Positions 1 to 7,033 are shown, counted from the first letter of the stretch. The stretch: 12,397 nt of DNA from Peptococcaceae bacterium (GCA_017532485.1 JAFXJE010000176.1:1-12397); one strand, 5' to 3'. Notes: generated from the sequence alone by a model not told the origin. Made by a program: numbers and translations.

Positions 1-1
1 A

Positions 2-844
2 AAAAGTACAAGTTTCATCAAAAAAATGCTGCAGGAAAAACAAACTGTGCATGATATGGCAAGTATAGATAAAGAAGTACAGGCTTTAATTGAGCAAAGA
101 GAAAAAATTTTGGCAGAGCATGGTTTGACCCCAGAAGTATATCAGCCACAATGGGATTGTCCAAAATGTCAGGATAGAGGCTATCTTGAAGCAGGTGTAC
201 CTTGCCAATGTTATTTGCAGGAGCGTTTAAATGAGCAGTTTGCACAAAGTGGTATTCCTGAGGCTATGCGTAATTACAGCTTTGCTAACTTTGATGTATC
301 CTATTATAATGACCCTACAAATATGCAGGAGAAAAAAGAACGTTGCCAACGCTTTGTGGATCGTTTAAAACAAGGGGAGCAAAAAAGTAATCTTGTTTTT
401 GTTGGTGATGTGGGCAGGGGCAAAACACATCTTTCGATTGCGATAGCTAATGCGGCAATGGCTAATGGTAATACAGTTATTTATAAACGCATGGATGATT
501 TGCTGGATTTAATTCGCAGCTATAAATATGATAATGATTATCAGGAAGAAAATGGACAAGAGGCTCTGCAGCAATTACGGCGCTGCGATTTGTTGGTTAT
601 TGATGATTTGGGAGCAGAAAAAATCACTGAATTTGGCAGTAATCAGTTAAGATTGATTTTGGAAGACCGTAATATGGCTGATAAGCCTTGGATTATCAAT
701 AGCAATTTGTCAGCTGCTGATATGGATGAAGCTTATGGTGCGAGGACCTTTGACCGAATTCAAGAGAAAGCTTCTTTCTTCCGTTTTGATAGTCCGACGA
801 GTATCCGTCAATTAAAACGCGAAAAGTTTTTAGAAGAAAATTAA
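2..844 (+). CDS. DnaC/IstB-like AAA+ ATPase, probable helicase loader (5' truncated)
   Basis: ATP-dependent loader of the DnaC/DnaI type, expected to help load the replicative helicase in the cytoplasm. The reading frame is open to the window edge; the first Met (base 26) lacks a ribosome site, and family members carry a longer N-terminus, so the gene is cut by the window. Numbering from that Met: a four-cysteine, probably zinc-binding module (C45, C48, C60, C62); Walker A GDVGRGKT at 127-134; Walker B LLVIDD at 189-194; a sensor-1-like asparagine in INSN near 226; and a probable arginine-finger region around GARTFDRI (238-245). The Cys module directly before the AAA+ core is typical of the Firmicutes chromosomal DnaC-like family rather than of the IstB transposition helper, and no istA lies downstream. 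A terminator follows within 10 bases, so this is the last gene of its unit. The family call is firm; the exact role is inferred. Confidence 0.88.
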   Translation, partial: KSTSFIKKMLQEKQTVHDMASIDKEVQALIEQREKILAEHGLTPEVYQPQWDCPKCQDRGYLEAGVPCQCYLQERLNEQFAQSGIPEAMRNYSFANFDVSYYNDPTNMQEKKERCQRFVDRLKQGEQKSNLVFVGDVGRGKTHLSIAIANAAMANGNTVIYKRMDDLLDLIRSYKYDNDYQEENGQEALQQLRRCDLLVIDDLGAEKITEFGSNQLRLILEDRNMADKPWIINSNLSAADMDEAYGARTFDRIQEKASFFRFDSPTSIRQLKREKFLEEN

Positions 845-851
845 ATAAAGG

Positions 852-896
852 AAAAATCCCTTATCCGCTAAAAACACAGCGAATAAGGGATTTTTT
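852..896 (+). terminator. Intrinsic terminator of the DnaC-like gene
   Basis: An 18-base arm (852-869) pairs with 878-895 with one C-A mismatch around an 8-base loop. The hairpin core is CCCTTAT/ATAAGGG plus CGCT/AGCG, and it ends in six T. It starts 7 bases after the stop codon. The A-run on the left arm would also supply a T-run on the opposite strand, so it could act in both directions. Confidence 0.9.
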
Positions 897-913
897 AATA
901 CTTTATCTTGCTG

Positions 914-948
914 ATGCGTTTACAATAGACGCATAAATGTAATATAAT
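914..948 (+). promoter_or_regulatory. Promoter and candidate operator of the dinJ-yafQ-like pair
   Basis: TTTACA (919-924) and a perfect TATAAT (943-948) are separated by 18 bases, placing the start of transcription near 955, about 26 bases before the antitoxin start. An inverted repeat, ATGCGT (914-919) and ACGCAT (929-934), overlaps the -35 element and the spacer. In the DinJ/RelB family the antitoxin or the complex binds a palindrome at its own promoter, so this repeat is the natural operator candidate. The promoter elements are read directly; the operator role is inferred. Confidence 0.65.
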
Positions 949-980
949 GTGAATAAGATAGAAGGTGAGGAGGGATTTTT

Positions 981-1262
981 ATGGCAAGAACAACTACAAA
1001 TATGAATATTCGCATGGATAAAGAAGTAAAAGAGCAGGCACAACAAATTTTTGCTCAATTGGGCATGGATATGACAACAGCAGTAAATGTGTTTTTACGG
1101 CAAACTATCAGATACAACGGTTTTCCTTTTGAACTTCGTTTAGATATACCAAATGCAGAAACTATGGCAGCAATACAAGAAGTACAGCAAATGAAACAAG
1201 ACCCTTCCCTTGGAAAAAGTTATACAGATGTAGAGGAAATGATGAAGGAGTTGCTTAAATAA
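981..1262 (+). CDS. dinJ: DinJ/RelB-family antitoxin
   Basis: Antitoxin of a type II toxin-antitoxin pair: the 93-residue protein should bind and neutralise the toxin encoded next to it and repress the shared promoter. The N-terminal ~50 residues (TTNMNIRMDKEVKEQ, then LGMDMTTAVNVFLRQ) have the ribbon-helix-helix pattern typical of DinJ/RelB, giving DNA binding as a dimer. The C-terminal part (about 50-93) is charged and helix-prone, fitting the toxin-wrapping segment. A consensus ribosome site AGGAGG (968-973) lies 7 bases before the ATG. The stop codon overlaps the toxin start by one base (TAATG), the usual translational coupling of such pairs. The pair has its own promoter and lies between unrelated housekeeping genes, consistent with gain by transfer, although its base composition does not stand out by eye. 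Confidence 0.92.
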   Translation: MARTTTNMNIRMDKEVKEQAQQIFAQLGMDMTTAVNVFLRQTIRYNGFPFELRLDIPNAETMAAIQEVQQMKQDPSLGKSYTDVEEMMKELLK

Positions 1263-1540
1263 TGTATGCCATAAAACCAACTGCTAGGTTTCAAAAGGAT
1301 TTAAAGCGTATTCAAAAGCGTGGATATGATATATCTCTTTTAACAGAAGTAATCAAAATCTTGGCATCAGGTCAAACATTACCGGCAAAATATAAAGACC
1401 ATGGTTTAATTGGTAATTTTGTCGGTTGTCGAGAATGTCATATTACGCCGGATTGGTTATTGATTTATGAAATAGCAGATGAGGAATTATTTTTGTATTT
1501 GACACGTACAGGAACACATAGTGATTTGTTTAATAAGTAG
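1262..1540 (+). CDS. yafQ: YafQ-family mRNA interferase toxin
   Basis: Toxin of the RelE/YafQ superfamily, a small ribosome-dependent endoribonuclease that cleaves mRNA when the antitoxin is degraded. The 92-residue product closely follows E. coli YafQ, recalled from memory: the motifs YKDH, then RECHITPDWLLIY, then RTGTHSDLF align along the length. The residues known to matter for YafQ activity are all present by that alignment: H47, H60, D64, W65, H86 and F90. The gene therefore looks intact and active rather than decayed. Its ribosome site AAGGAG (1245-1250) lies inside the antitoxin gene, and the ATG overlaps the antitoxin stop by one base. Substrate preference cannot be read from the sequence. 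Confidence 0.93.
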   Translation: MYAIKPTARFQKDLKRIQKRGYDISLLTEVIKILASGQTLPAKYKDHGLIGNFVGCRECHITPDWLLIYEIADEELFLYLTRTGTHSDLFNK

Positions 1541-1755
1541 AATTATTAGAAATAAGTAAAGCTGAATTTCTCATATAACAGATGAAGTTCAGATAATATT
1601 GCGAAAAAATATTAAAAAAATCTAAAAAATTTTCAAAATTTTTTAGATTTTTTGTTTAAGGTCAAAAAAGTGAGGGTATAAATAAAACAAGAGGGCGAAA
1701 GCCTGATGAATAAAAAATCTAAAATAAATAATTTATAAAAACGGAGGAAAAGATT
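1541..1755. other. Intergenic region between the toxin gene and the rubrerythrin gene
   Basis: No gene is visible here. After the toxin stop there is an imperfect hairpin (1562-1574 with 1582-1592, a CTGAA/TTCAG base with a small bulge), then the perfect AT palindrome annotated separately (1615-1653). A small stem with a GAAA tetraloop (GGC-GAAA-GCC, within 1690-1705) lies further on. A weak -10-like TATAAA (1677-1682) has no convincing -35, so the rubrerythrin promoter is not firmly located. The ribosome site GGAGG (1743-1747) lies 8 bases before the rubrerythrin ATG. Confidence 0.5.
1615..1653 (+). terminator. Perfect AT-rich palindrome, probable terminator of the toxin-antitoxin unit
   Basis: A 19-base arm (1615-1633) is perfectly complementary to 1635-1653 around a single C at 1634. 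Only one G-C pair is present per stem. It ends in a T-run, so it can form a terminator-like hairpin for the toxin transcript; the A-run on the other side makes it symmetrical. The low GC content makes it weaker than the other terminators here. Confidence 0.55.
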
Positions 1756-2301
1756 ATGAAAAAATATGTATGTGCAGTATGTGGTTGGACAACAGAGGCA
1801 GAAGCAGCTCCAGCAGAATGCCCACAATGCAAAGCTAAAAAATTTAATGAACAAGAAGCAGGCGAAGCTTTAGTATATGCTGCTGAACATAAAGTAGGTA
1901 TTTGTGAAGGTATCGATGCAGAAATCATCGAAGGTTTAAGAGCAAACTTCAACGGTGAATGTACAGAAGTAGGTATGTACTTGGCAATGGCAAGAGTGGC
2001 TCATCGTGAAGGTTATCCAGAAATCGGTTTATACTGGGAAAAAGCAGCTTGGGAAGAAGCTGAACACGCAGCTAAATTTGCTGAATTGTTAGGCGAAGTA
2101 GTAACTGCTTCTACAGAAGAAAACTTGAGATTGCGCGTAGCAGCAGAACATGGTGCTACCCAAGGTAAACAAGATTTAGCAGCTAAAGCAAAACAAATGA
2201 ACTTAGATGCTATTCATGACACAGTACATGAAATGGCTCGTGACGAAGCTCGTCATGGTAAAGCATTTGAAGGCTTATTAAAACGCTATTTCGGTAAATA
2301 A
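1756..2301 (+). CDS. Rubrerythrin with N-terminal rubredoxin domain (reverse-rubrerythrin type)
   Basis: Cytoplasmic non-haem diiron peroxidase that protects anaerobes by reducing hydrogen peroxide with electrons passed through its rubredoxin centre. Residues 1-30 form a rubredoxin-like domain with C6, C9, C22 and C25 (CxxC-x12-CxxC) to bind one iron. Residues ~45-181 form a ferritin-like four-helix domain: an iron-ligand Glu around E71 (ECTEVGMY), an ExxH motif at E101-H104, a further Glu/His near 131-132, and a second ExxH at E164-H167. Classical rubrerythrin has the opposite order, with rubredoxin at the C-terminus; the order here matches the reverse rubrerythrins described in clostridia. 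The start has a consensus ribosome site (GGAGG, 8-base spacing). The gene is monocistronic, followed by its own terminator, and faces the CoA-disulfide reductase gene. The NADH donor system is not encoded here. Family assignment is firm; peroxide as main substrate is family knowledge. Confidence 0.93.
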   Translation: MKKYVCAVCGWTTEAEAAPAECPQCKAKKFNEQEAGEALVYAAEHKVGICEGIDAEIIEGLRANFNGECTEVGMYLAMARVAHREGYPEIGLYWEKAAWEEAEHAAKFAELLGEVVTASTEENLRLRVAAEHGATQGKQDLAAKAKQMNLDAIHDTVHEMARDEARHGKAFEGLLKRYFGK

Positions 2302-2316
2302 TCATCTCATGCATAG

Positions 2317-2346
2317 AGAGCCAACGTGAATCGTTGGCTCTTTTTT
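2317..2346 (+). terminator. Intrinsic terminator of the rubrerythrin gene
   Basis: A perfect 10-base stem (AGAGCCAACG at 2317-2326 with CGTTGGCTCT at 2332-2341) closes a 5-base loop and ends in a run of T. It lies 15 bases after the stop codon. Confidence 0.93.
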
Positions 2347-2356
2347 GTATGTTTGC

Positions 2357-2403
2357 AAAAAGGCAGCCACTTTCACGAATAAAAATTCGTAAAGTGACTG
2401 CCT
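2357..2403 (-). terminator. Intrinsic terminator of the CoA-disulfide reductase gene
   Basis: The arms at 2361-2380 and 2385-2403 pair nearly throughout (AGGCAG, CACTTT and ACGAAT with their complements, one mismatch and one bulged base). On the minus strand the hairpin is followed by TTTTT (2361-2357). It sits between the convergent stop codons, 14 bases beyond the minus-strand stop and next to the rubrerythrin terminator, so the two units are insulated. Confidence 0.87.
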
Positions 2404-2417
2404 CATATTATTTAGGC

Positions 2418-4100
2418 TTATTTATCTAATGGCCAGAATTGGATACCTGCTTGAACAAATTTAACATTGTCATAGCCGGCATTATTCAGAATCAATTGAC
2501 CTTCGAAACCACGAGTACTTAAGATACAGAAAACAACAACTTCTTTATCTTTTGGTACTTCATTAGCACGAGCACGTAATTCTTCGATTGGGATGTGTAA
2601 TTGATTTTTCGCTGGAATTGGTTTTTGAGCTCTTTCGTGAGCTGTACGCAAGTCAACGAATACTACATCATCGCTATCTAATTTAGATTTGAATTCTTCA
2701 AAGCGCATATCATGTGCTTTACCATCAATAACATTCTGCATTACGTTAGCAGCGTTTGTTAAGTTTTCCATAGCGGAAGATAATGGTGGAGCATAGGATA
2801 AGTCGATATTTGCTAATTGTCTAGCTGTAACACCGAAGGTTAAAGCTGCAGCCATAGTATCGATACGTTTATCTACTTTACCAGGACCTACGATTTGTAC
2901 GCCTAAGATTTGACCTGTTTTGCGATCAGCTACTAAGCGAGTCATAATTAATTTTTTGCCAGGCATGAAGTGAGTGATGTCTGGACCAGGAACGATACAA
3001 GTAACAGTATCATAGCCTAATTGTTTAGCTGTGCGTTCGGATAAACCTGTAGCACCTAAGGACCAGTCAAACATTTTGCAAACTGCAGTTTGCAGTACAC
3101 CTTCGTGAGTTAAGTCGCCGCCAGTAATATTAGTACCGATTACACGACCTTGACGGTTAGCAGTGGAGCCCATTGGAGAATATACGCGTTGACCACTGAT
3201 TAAGTGTTTAGTCATAACGCAGTCACCACCGGCATAAATGTCAGGGTCACTTGTTTGGCAATGTTCATTGATAATGATAGCGCGGTCAACTTCTAAACCT
3301 GCTTCAACAGCTAAATTAACAACAGGACGAACACCTACTGCTACTAATACTAATTGAGCATCAACAACGCCTTTATCAGTTTGAACAGCAGATACTTTAC
3401 CTTCTTCGTTAACTAATAATTTTTCAACTTTAGTATTTAACATGAAGTTCAAGTCTTCGCCTTCCAAATAGTTTTGGAATACAGCACCCATTTCAGGGTC
3501 TAATACTTGTGGGAAGATAGAACCTTGCATTTCGATAACAGTTACATTTAAGCCCCAGTTGATAAATGCTTCCGCACATTCCATACCGATTAAGCCAGCA
3601 CCGATAACAACAACATCGGATACGCCTTCAGCTTTGATATAGTTTTGCATATCAACTGCATCTTTAGGTGTTTTCATGCCGAATACACCAGTAGCATCAA
3701 TGCCTTCCATTGGTGGTTTGAAATTGCTTGCACCTGTAGCGATAACTAATTTATCGTAAGGCAGAACTTTTTCTTCGCCTGTTTTAACATCTTTAACTTC
3801 AACAGTTTTTTCAGCACGATTGATTTTAGTAGCTTCCCAACCTAATAAGGTATCAATATCTTTGGTAGCTTTCATAAATTCTGGTGTACGTACAGCTTCC
3901 CAAGAAGTAGTCATCAAGTCATTGATATCTTTTACTGTAGCACCTAAGAAATATGGAAGACCACAACCACCGTAGGAAATCCATTCATCTCTTTCGATTA
4001 AAGTTACATGAGCATTAGGATTGCAGCGTTTTGCTCTAGCAGCAGCTTTAGGACCGCAGGCAACACCACCGATTACAACAATCTTTAATTCTTCTGACAT
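2418..4100 (-). CDS. CoA-disulfide reductase / NADH oxidase-like flavoprotein with C-terminal rhodanese domain
   Basis: FAD-dependent pyridine nucleotide-disulfide oxidoreductase of the CoADR-RHD type (also related to Npsr and NADH oxidases), which reduces CoA disulfide, CoA persulfide or polysulfide with NAD(P)H in the cytoplasm. Domains in the 560-residue protein: FAD fold from residue 5 (VVIGGVACG), redox-active C46 in SYGGCGLPY, NAD(P)H-binding GAGLIGMECAE at 167-177, second FAD motif DIYAGGDC at 287-294, dimerisation domain ~335-450 ending in the family signature YAPPLSSA (436-443), and a rhodanese domain ~470-560 with C525 as candidate sulfur carrier (loop CILSTRG). A single active-site Cys rather than a CxxC pair separates it from glutathione reductase-like enzymes. 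The start has an AAGGAG site (4117-4112 on the minus strand) and a good promoter upstream. The rhodanese loop departs from the common CxxGxR form by Ser in place of Gly. The substrate cannot be settled from the sequence. Confidence 0.9.
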   Translation of the reverse strand: MSEELKIVVIGGVACGPKAAARAKRCNPNAHVTLIERDEWISYGGCGLPYFLGATVKDINDLMTTSWEAVRTPEFMKATKDIDTLLGWEATKINRAEKTVEVKDVKTGEEKVLPYDKLVIATGASNFKPPMEGIDATGVFGMKTPKDAVDMQNYIKAEGVSDVVVIGAGLIGMECAEAFINWGLNVTVIEMQGSIFPQVLDPEMGAVFQNYLEGEDLNFMLNTKVEKLLVNEEGKVSAVQTDKGVVDAQLVLVAVGVRPVVNLAVEAGLEVDRAIIINEHCQTSDPDIYAGGDCVMTKHLISGQRVYSPMGSTANRQGRVIGTNITGGDLTHEGVLQTAVCKMFDWSLGATGLSERTAKQLGYDTVTCIVPGPDITHFMPGKKLIMTRLVADRKTGQILGVQIVGPGKVDKRIDTMAAALTFGVTARQLANIDLSYAPPLSSAMENLTNAANVMQNVIDGKAHDMRFEEFKSKLDSDDVVFVDLRTAHERAQKPIPAKNQLHIPIEELRARANEVPKDKEVVVFCILSTRGFEGQLILNNAGYDNVKFVQAGIQFWPLDK

Positions 4101-4136
4101 TTCGAAACCATCTCCTTTAATTATTATCTAATTTGC

Positions 4137-4165
4137 ATTATACTCTGAAAAATCCGAGAAAACAA
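4137..4165 (-). promoter_or_regulatory. Promoter of the CoA-disulfide reductase gene
   Basis: Read on the minus strand, TTGTTT (4165-4160) and a perfect TATAAT (4142-4137) are spaced by 17 bases. This places the transcription start around 4130 and gives a leader of about 30 bases that carries the AAGGAG ribosome site. Confidence 0.7.
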
Positions 4166-4212
4166 GTTAATTCCCTCTTTAGTATAATGAATTAGAATAT
4201 TTAATAACACAG

Positions 4213-4242
4213 TTAATTACTATGATAATAGATTTAATTACT
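4213..4242 (+). repeat. Short direct repeat TTAATTACT, two copies 21 bases apart
   Basis: The 9-base word occurs at 4213-4221 and 4234-4242, exactly two helical turns apart, in the divergent intergenic region. A shorter TTAATT lies at 4167-4172. The spacing would suit a protein binding one face of the DNA, but in AT-rich DNA chance is a real alternative. Confidence 0.3.
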
Positions 4243-4280
4243 GAATTTTTGAAAAAAATGCAAAGCGGGTAAAATTGGGA

Positions 4281-4309
4281 ATGACAAATGAGGAAAAATA
4301 GCGTAAAAT
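4281..4309 (+). promoter_or_regulatory. Candidate promoter of the SLH protein gene
   Basis: ATGACA (4281-4286) and TAAAAT (4304-4309) are separated by 17 bases, each one base from consensus. Transcription would begin near 4316, with a leader of about 63 bases. The ribosome site GAGGGG (4367-4372) lies 6 bases before the ATG. A TATAAT at 4183-4188 further upstream lacks a -35 partner. Confidence 0.55.
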
Positions 4310-4378
4310 AGAAAGGTAAAGTGTCAAAAACTTTGCTGCAAAAAGAAAAATCTGGACGACAGAAAAGAGGGGTAAGCG

Positions 4379-6988
4379 ATGCAACGCAAAAAGAAAAAAA
4401 TTTCAGCAGTTTTATTAGTGACATTTCTGCTGACGATGGTATTTTCAGGAGGTGCTTGGGCGGCCTCATTTCCCGATATAGCAAGTGACCATTGGGCACT
4501 GCAAAATTTAGAGAGAATGAGTGCTAGAGGTGTTATTGGTGGTTATGAAGATGGGACAGCCAGACCCGACATTCCTGTTACGCAGTTTGAAGCTGTAATT
4601 ATGGCAGCGCGTATGATGGGGATTAGTAAACAAACTGCCGATGTAGCCAAAGGAGTTTATTTACCTTTTAGCTATCCTGAGTGGAGCGGTGCTTATGAAA
4701 TCGCAGCTGTTGCTTATGAAAACGGTTTAATTGATGCTTCTGATTTTCAGCATGATGGCGCAGCTAGTCGTGAATGGGTTGCTAAATTATTAGTTAAAGC
4801 AATGAAACAAGAAAACAGCATCAATATGGCATCTAGTGAAAATTTGACTTTTACTGATACTTACAATGTTGGGGTTAATTATCTGAATTATGTAAAAAGA
4901 GCTAATCAGCTTGGTTTAATTGGTGGTTATCCAGATGGTACTTTCTTACCGAAGAAAACTGTCAGCAGGGCAGAAATGGTTACATTTTTAGTGCGTGCTG
5001 AAAATCAATTGCAGGTTAAGGCTGATAATTTAATTATTGGTACTGTAGAAAAAGTTAACGGTGTAAATATCGTTTTGATGGATAACGATGGTATAAGTCA
5101 TAACTTGTATGCTACTACCAACAGTAAAATGTATAATGCTTCCGGTCAAAGCATTAGTGTGAGCGGGATTACTGCAGGCAGCCAAGTTTATGCTGTAACA
5201 AAAAACGCATTATTAAATTATTTAGAACTTAGTGATGGTAGTATGGGTCAGCTGAAAGCAGCTAATATTATGGGTAGTATTACTGCTATAGTCAGTGACA
5301 AAAAAACATTGATTATCACTGATAAAGAGGATAAGTTAAATACTGTTTTAGTTGATAAGGATACCGTAATCAAAACTGATGATGGTACAGATTTAGCTTT
5401 TGAAGAATTAGCAATTAATGATGCCGTAGAAATTTCTGCTGATGCAGACCAAATTGCTAATAAAATCGTGGTTGTAGTAGCAGACTCTGACCAATCCAGT
5501 GGTGTAATTTATAATGTAGATGAATATAATCGCTTGATTATCATTGAAGAAAAGACAGGCTTGAGAACTTACAAAATGGCTAACAATATGTCCGTAAGTA
5601 TTTCCGGTATGTTAAGTGCAACTGTGAGCAGTTTGAAAGAAGGCGATGAAGCTAATTATACTGTAGTTGACGGTGTAATGACTGCAATTGCCGTATCTGG
5701 CAATACCAATAGTTATGGTGGTAATGGCATTTTCAAAAGCTTAGATACCGATAATAGAATTATTAACTATACAGACAGTAATGGCAGCTTAAAAGCAGAT
5801 TATTATAATACTTCTACTATTATAACCTTTGCTGATGGTGAAACAGGTTCTGTAACTGATTTACAAAGTGGTGACAGCTTGCAGATTACTGTTAAAGGCG
5901 GCGTAATCAGCGAAATTAAAGTACAAAATAGAAAAGCAAGTGACGGTTTAAAAGGTAAAGTATATGCTATTGACCGTACAAACAATGTTTTAACTTTAGA
6001 AGATGCTGCAGGTACTAAAACAGCTTATGATATTGCTGATACGGTAAAAGTAACGGTTTATGGCGAATTAGCTACGCTGACTTCTGTAATCAAAGATATG
6101 AAAGTAGAAGTTACTTTAGTTAATAATAAGATTACCAAAATCAATGCCAGCGATAGAATTGAAGGTGTGGTAACAGCAGTAAATACCAACAATTCTACTA
6201 TTACTGTAAAAACAGAGGAAGCAACCACAACTTATGATGTAGCAGACTCTTCTTTAACTGTTTATGAATATAACTCCATCAACTATCGTTTGAGTGCGGT
6301 ATCTGTTGGTGATACTGTAAGCATGAAAGTTGTTAATGATGAAGTAAATCAGATTTATGTAGTATCGAAACAAGATATGACAGTAGTTAGTGTTTACAGC
6401 AATTACTTGCGTGCTACCGACAGCAATGGTAATTCACAAACTTTATATACTTCTGCTGTAGATATTATTGTGGATGGTGTAAGTGGTCAGGATATTACTC
6501 AAATTAGTGCTGGTGACACAATTATGGCAACTTATATGGGTGATAAATTGACAGAAATTGAGTGTACTCGAGAATTGATGGGTCAAATTACTTCTGTAAA
6601 TAGCACCACTAAAACAATTACCGTAAAAACCTACGGCAGTAAGACTTATACTGTATCCTTTGGTGATAATTGCTATGTAGTGAAAAATGGCTCTAATTCC
6701 AGCAGTATTACTACAATGGTACCTGGGGACAGAGTAATTATTGGTGTTGGCAGCAGTAATGGTCGTGAATTCCAAGTAATGAGTGTGAGAACAGACAATT
6801 TGCAATATGCAACTACAGGTATTTTGAAATTCTTAAGTGACAATATTTACTATAAACCACCTGTAAGTTGTTATGCACATTATGCTAACAGCACAACTCA
6901 AATACCACTTACTTCTTTAGGTCGTAATGATAAAGTAACTATTTACTATACACCAGACTTAACTGTTTATGAAGTAGAAAAACACTAA
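4379..6988 (+). CDS. Exported S-layer-homology protein with nine beta-rich repeats
   Basis: Secreted cell-envelope protein of 869 residues, probably anchored to peptidoglycan or secondary wall polymer by SLH domains. A signal peptide is clear: KKKK at 4-7, a hydrophobic core at ~9-22, and a probable cut after AWA (26-28). Three SLH-like modules follow at ~30-85, ~95-145 and ~157-210; the first and third carry the GxIGGYxDGT signature and the third the SRAE motif, while the second is weak. Residues 221-869 form a series of about nine beta-rich units starting near 221, 299, 375, 450, 526, 596, 667, 735 and 814. Each has an opening G-x-(V/I)-x-x-V strand and most have a GD/ND-containing turn near the end followed by (V/I)-x-x-(I/V). 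No enzyme motif, sortase signal, C-terminal hydrophobic tail or beta-barrel porin end is visible. The gene stands alone between promoter and terminator. The repeats resemble the small beta domains grouped as DUF5666-like, but I cannot confirm this. A structural or surface-scaffold role is inferred. Confidence 0.85.
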   Translation: MQRKKKKISAVLLVTFLLTMVFSGGAWAASFPDIASDHWALQNLERMSARGVIGGYEDGTARPDIPVTQFEAVIMAARMMGISKQTADVAKGVYLPFSYPEWSGAYEIAAVAYENGLIDASDFQHDGAASREWVAKLLVKAMKQENSINMASSENLTFTDTYNVGVNYLNYVKRANQLGLIGGYPDGTFLPKKTVSRAEMVTFLVRAENQLQVKADNLIIGTVEKVNGVNIVLMDNDGISHNLYATTNSKMYNASGQSISVSGITAGSQVYAVTKNALLNYLELSDGSMGQLKAANIMGSITAIVSDKKTLIITDKEDKLNTVLVDKDTVIKTDDGTDLAFEELAINDAVEISADADQIANKIVVVVADSDQSSGVIYNVDEYNRLIIIEEKTGLRTYKMANNMSVSISGMLSATVSSLKEGDEANYTVVDGVMTAIAVSGNTNSYGGNGIFKSLDTDNRIINYTDSNGSLKADYYNTSTIITFADGETGSVTDLQSGDSLQITVKGGVISEIKVQNRKASDGLKGKVYAIDRTNNVLTLEDAAGTKTAYDIADTVKVTVYGELATLTSVIKDMKVEVTLVNNKITKINASDRIEGVVTAVNTNNSTITVKTEEATTTYDVADSSLTVYEYNSINYRLSAVSVGDTVSMKVVNDEVNQIYVVSKQDMTVVSVYSNYLRATDSNGNSQTLYTSAVDIIVDGVSGQDITQISAGDTIMATYMGDKLTEIECTRELMGQITSVNSTTKTITVKTYGSKTYTVSFGDNCYVVKNGSNSSSITTMVPGDRVIIGVGSSNGREFQVMSVRTDNLQYATTGILKFLSDNIYYKPPVSCYAHYANSTTQIPLTSLGRNDKVTIYYTPDLTVYEVEKH

Positions 6989-6994
6989 AAGCAG

Positions 6995-7033
6995 AAAAGA
7001 GATTGGGACAAATTTGTCTCAATCTCTTTTTTT
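6995..7033 (+). terminator. Intrinsic terminator of the SLH protein gene
   Basis: The 18-base arms 6995-7012 and 7013-7030 pair fully apart from one G-T wobble (AAAAGAGATTGGGACAAA with its complement) and end in seven T (7027-7033). The hairpin begins 7 bases after the stop codon. Confidence 0.93.

Noticed and set aside
26..844. IstB transposition helper of an insertion sequence
   Set aside because: There is no istA partner or terminal repeat, and the four-cysteine module before the AAA+ core fits the chromosomal DnaC-like family.
1686..1708. Riboswitch-like element with a GAAA tetraloop before rubrerythrin
   Set aside because: Only a three- to four-pair stem is present, with no conserved core of any riboswitch I recognise.
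1633..1952. Two minus-strand open frames over the rubrerythrin 5' end
   Set aside because: They oppose the rubredoxin domain coding sequence, and one runs into the AT palindrome; their composition is that of reversed coding DNA.
4183..4188. TATAAT on the plus strand as main promoter of the SLH gene
   Set aside because: No -35 element lies at the right distance, while 4281-4309 has both boxes with a 17-base spacer.
4466..5008. SLH protein as an OmpM-like outer membrane porin
   Set aside because: OmpM proteins have one SLH module and a long beta-barrel ending in an aromatic residue; this protein has three SLH-like modules, repeats and ends in EVEKH.
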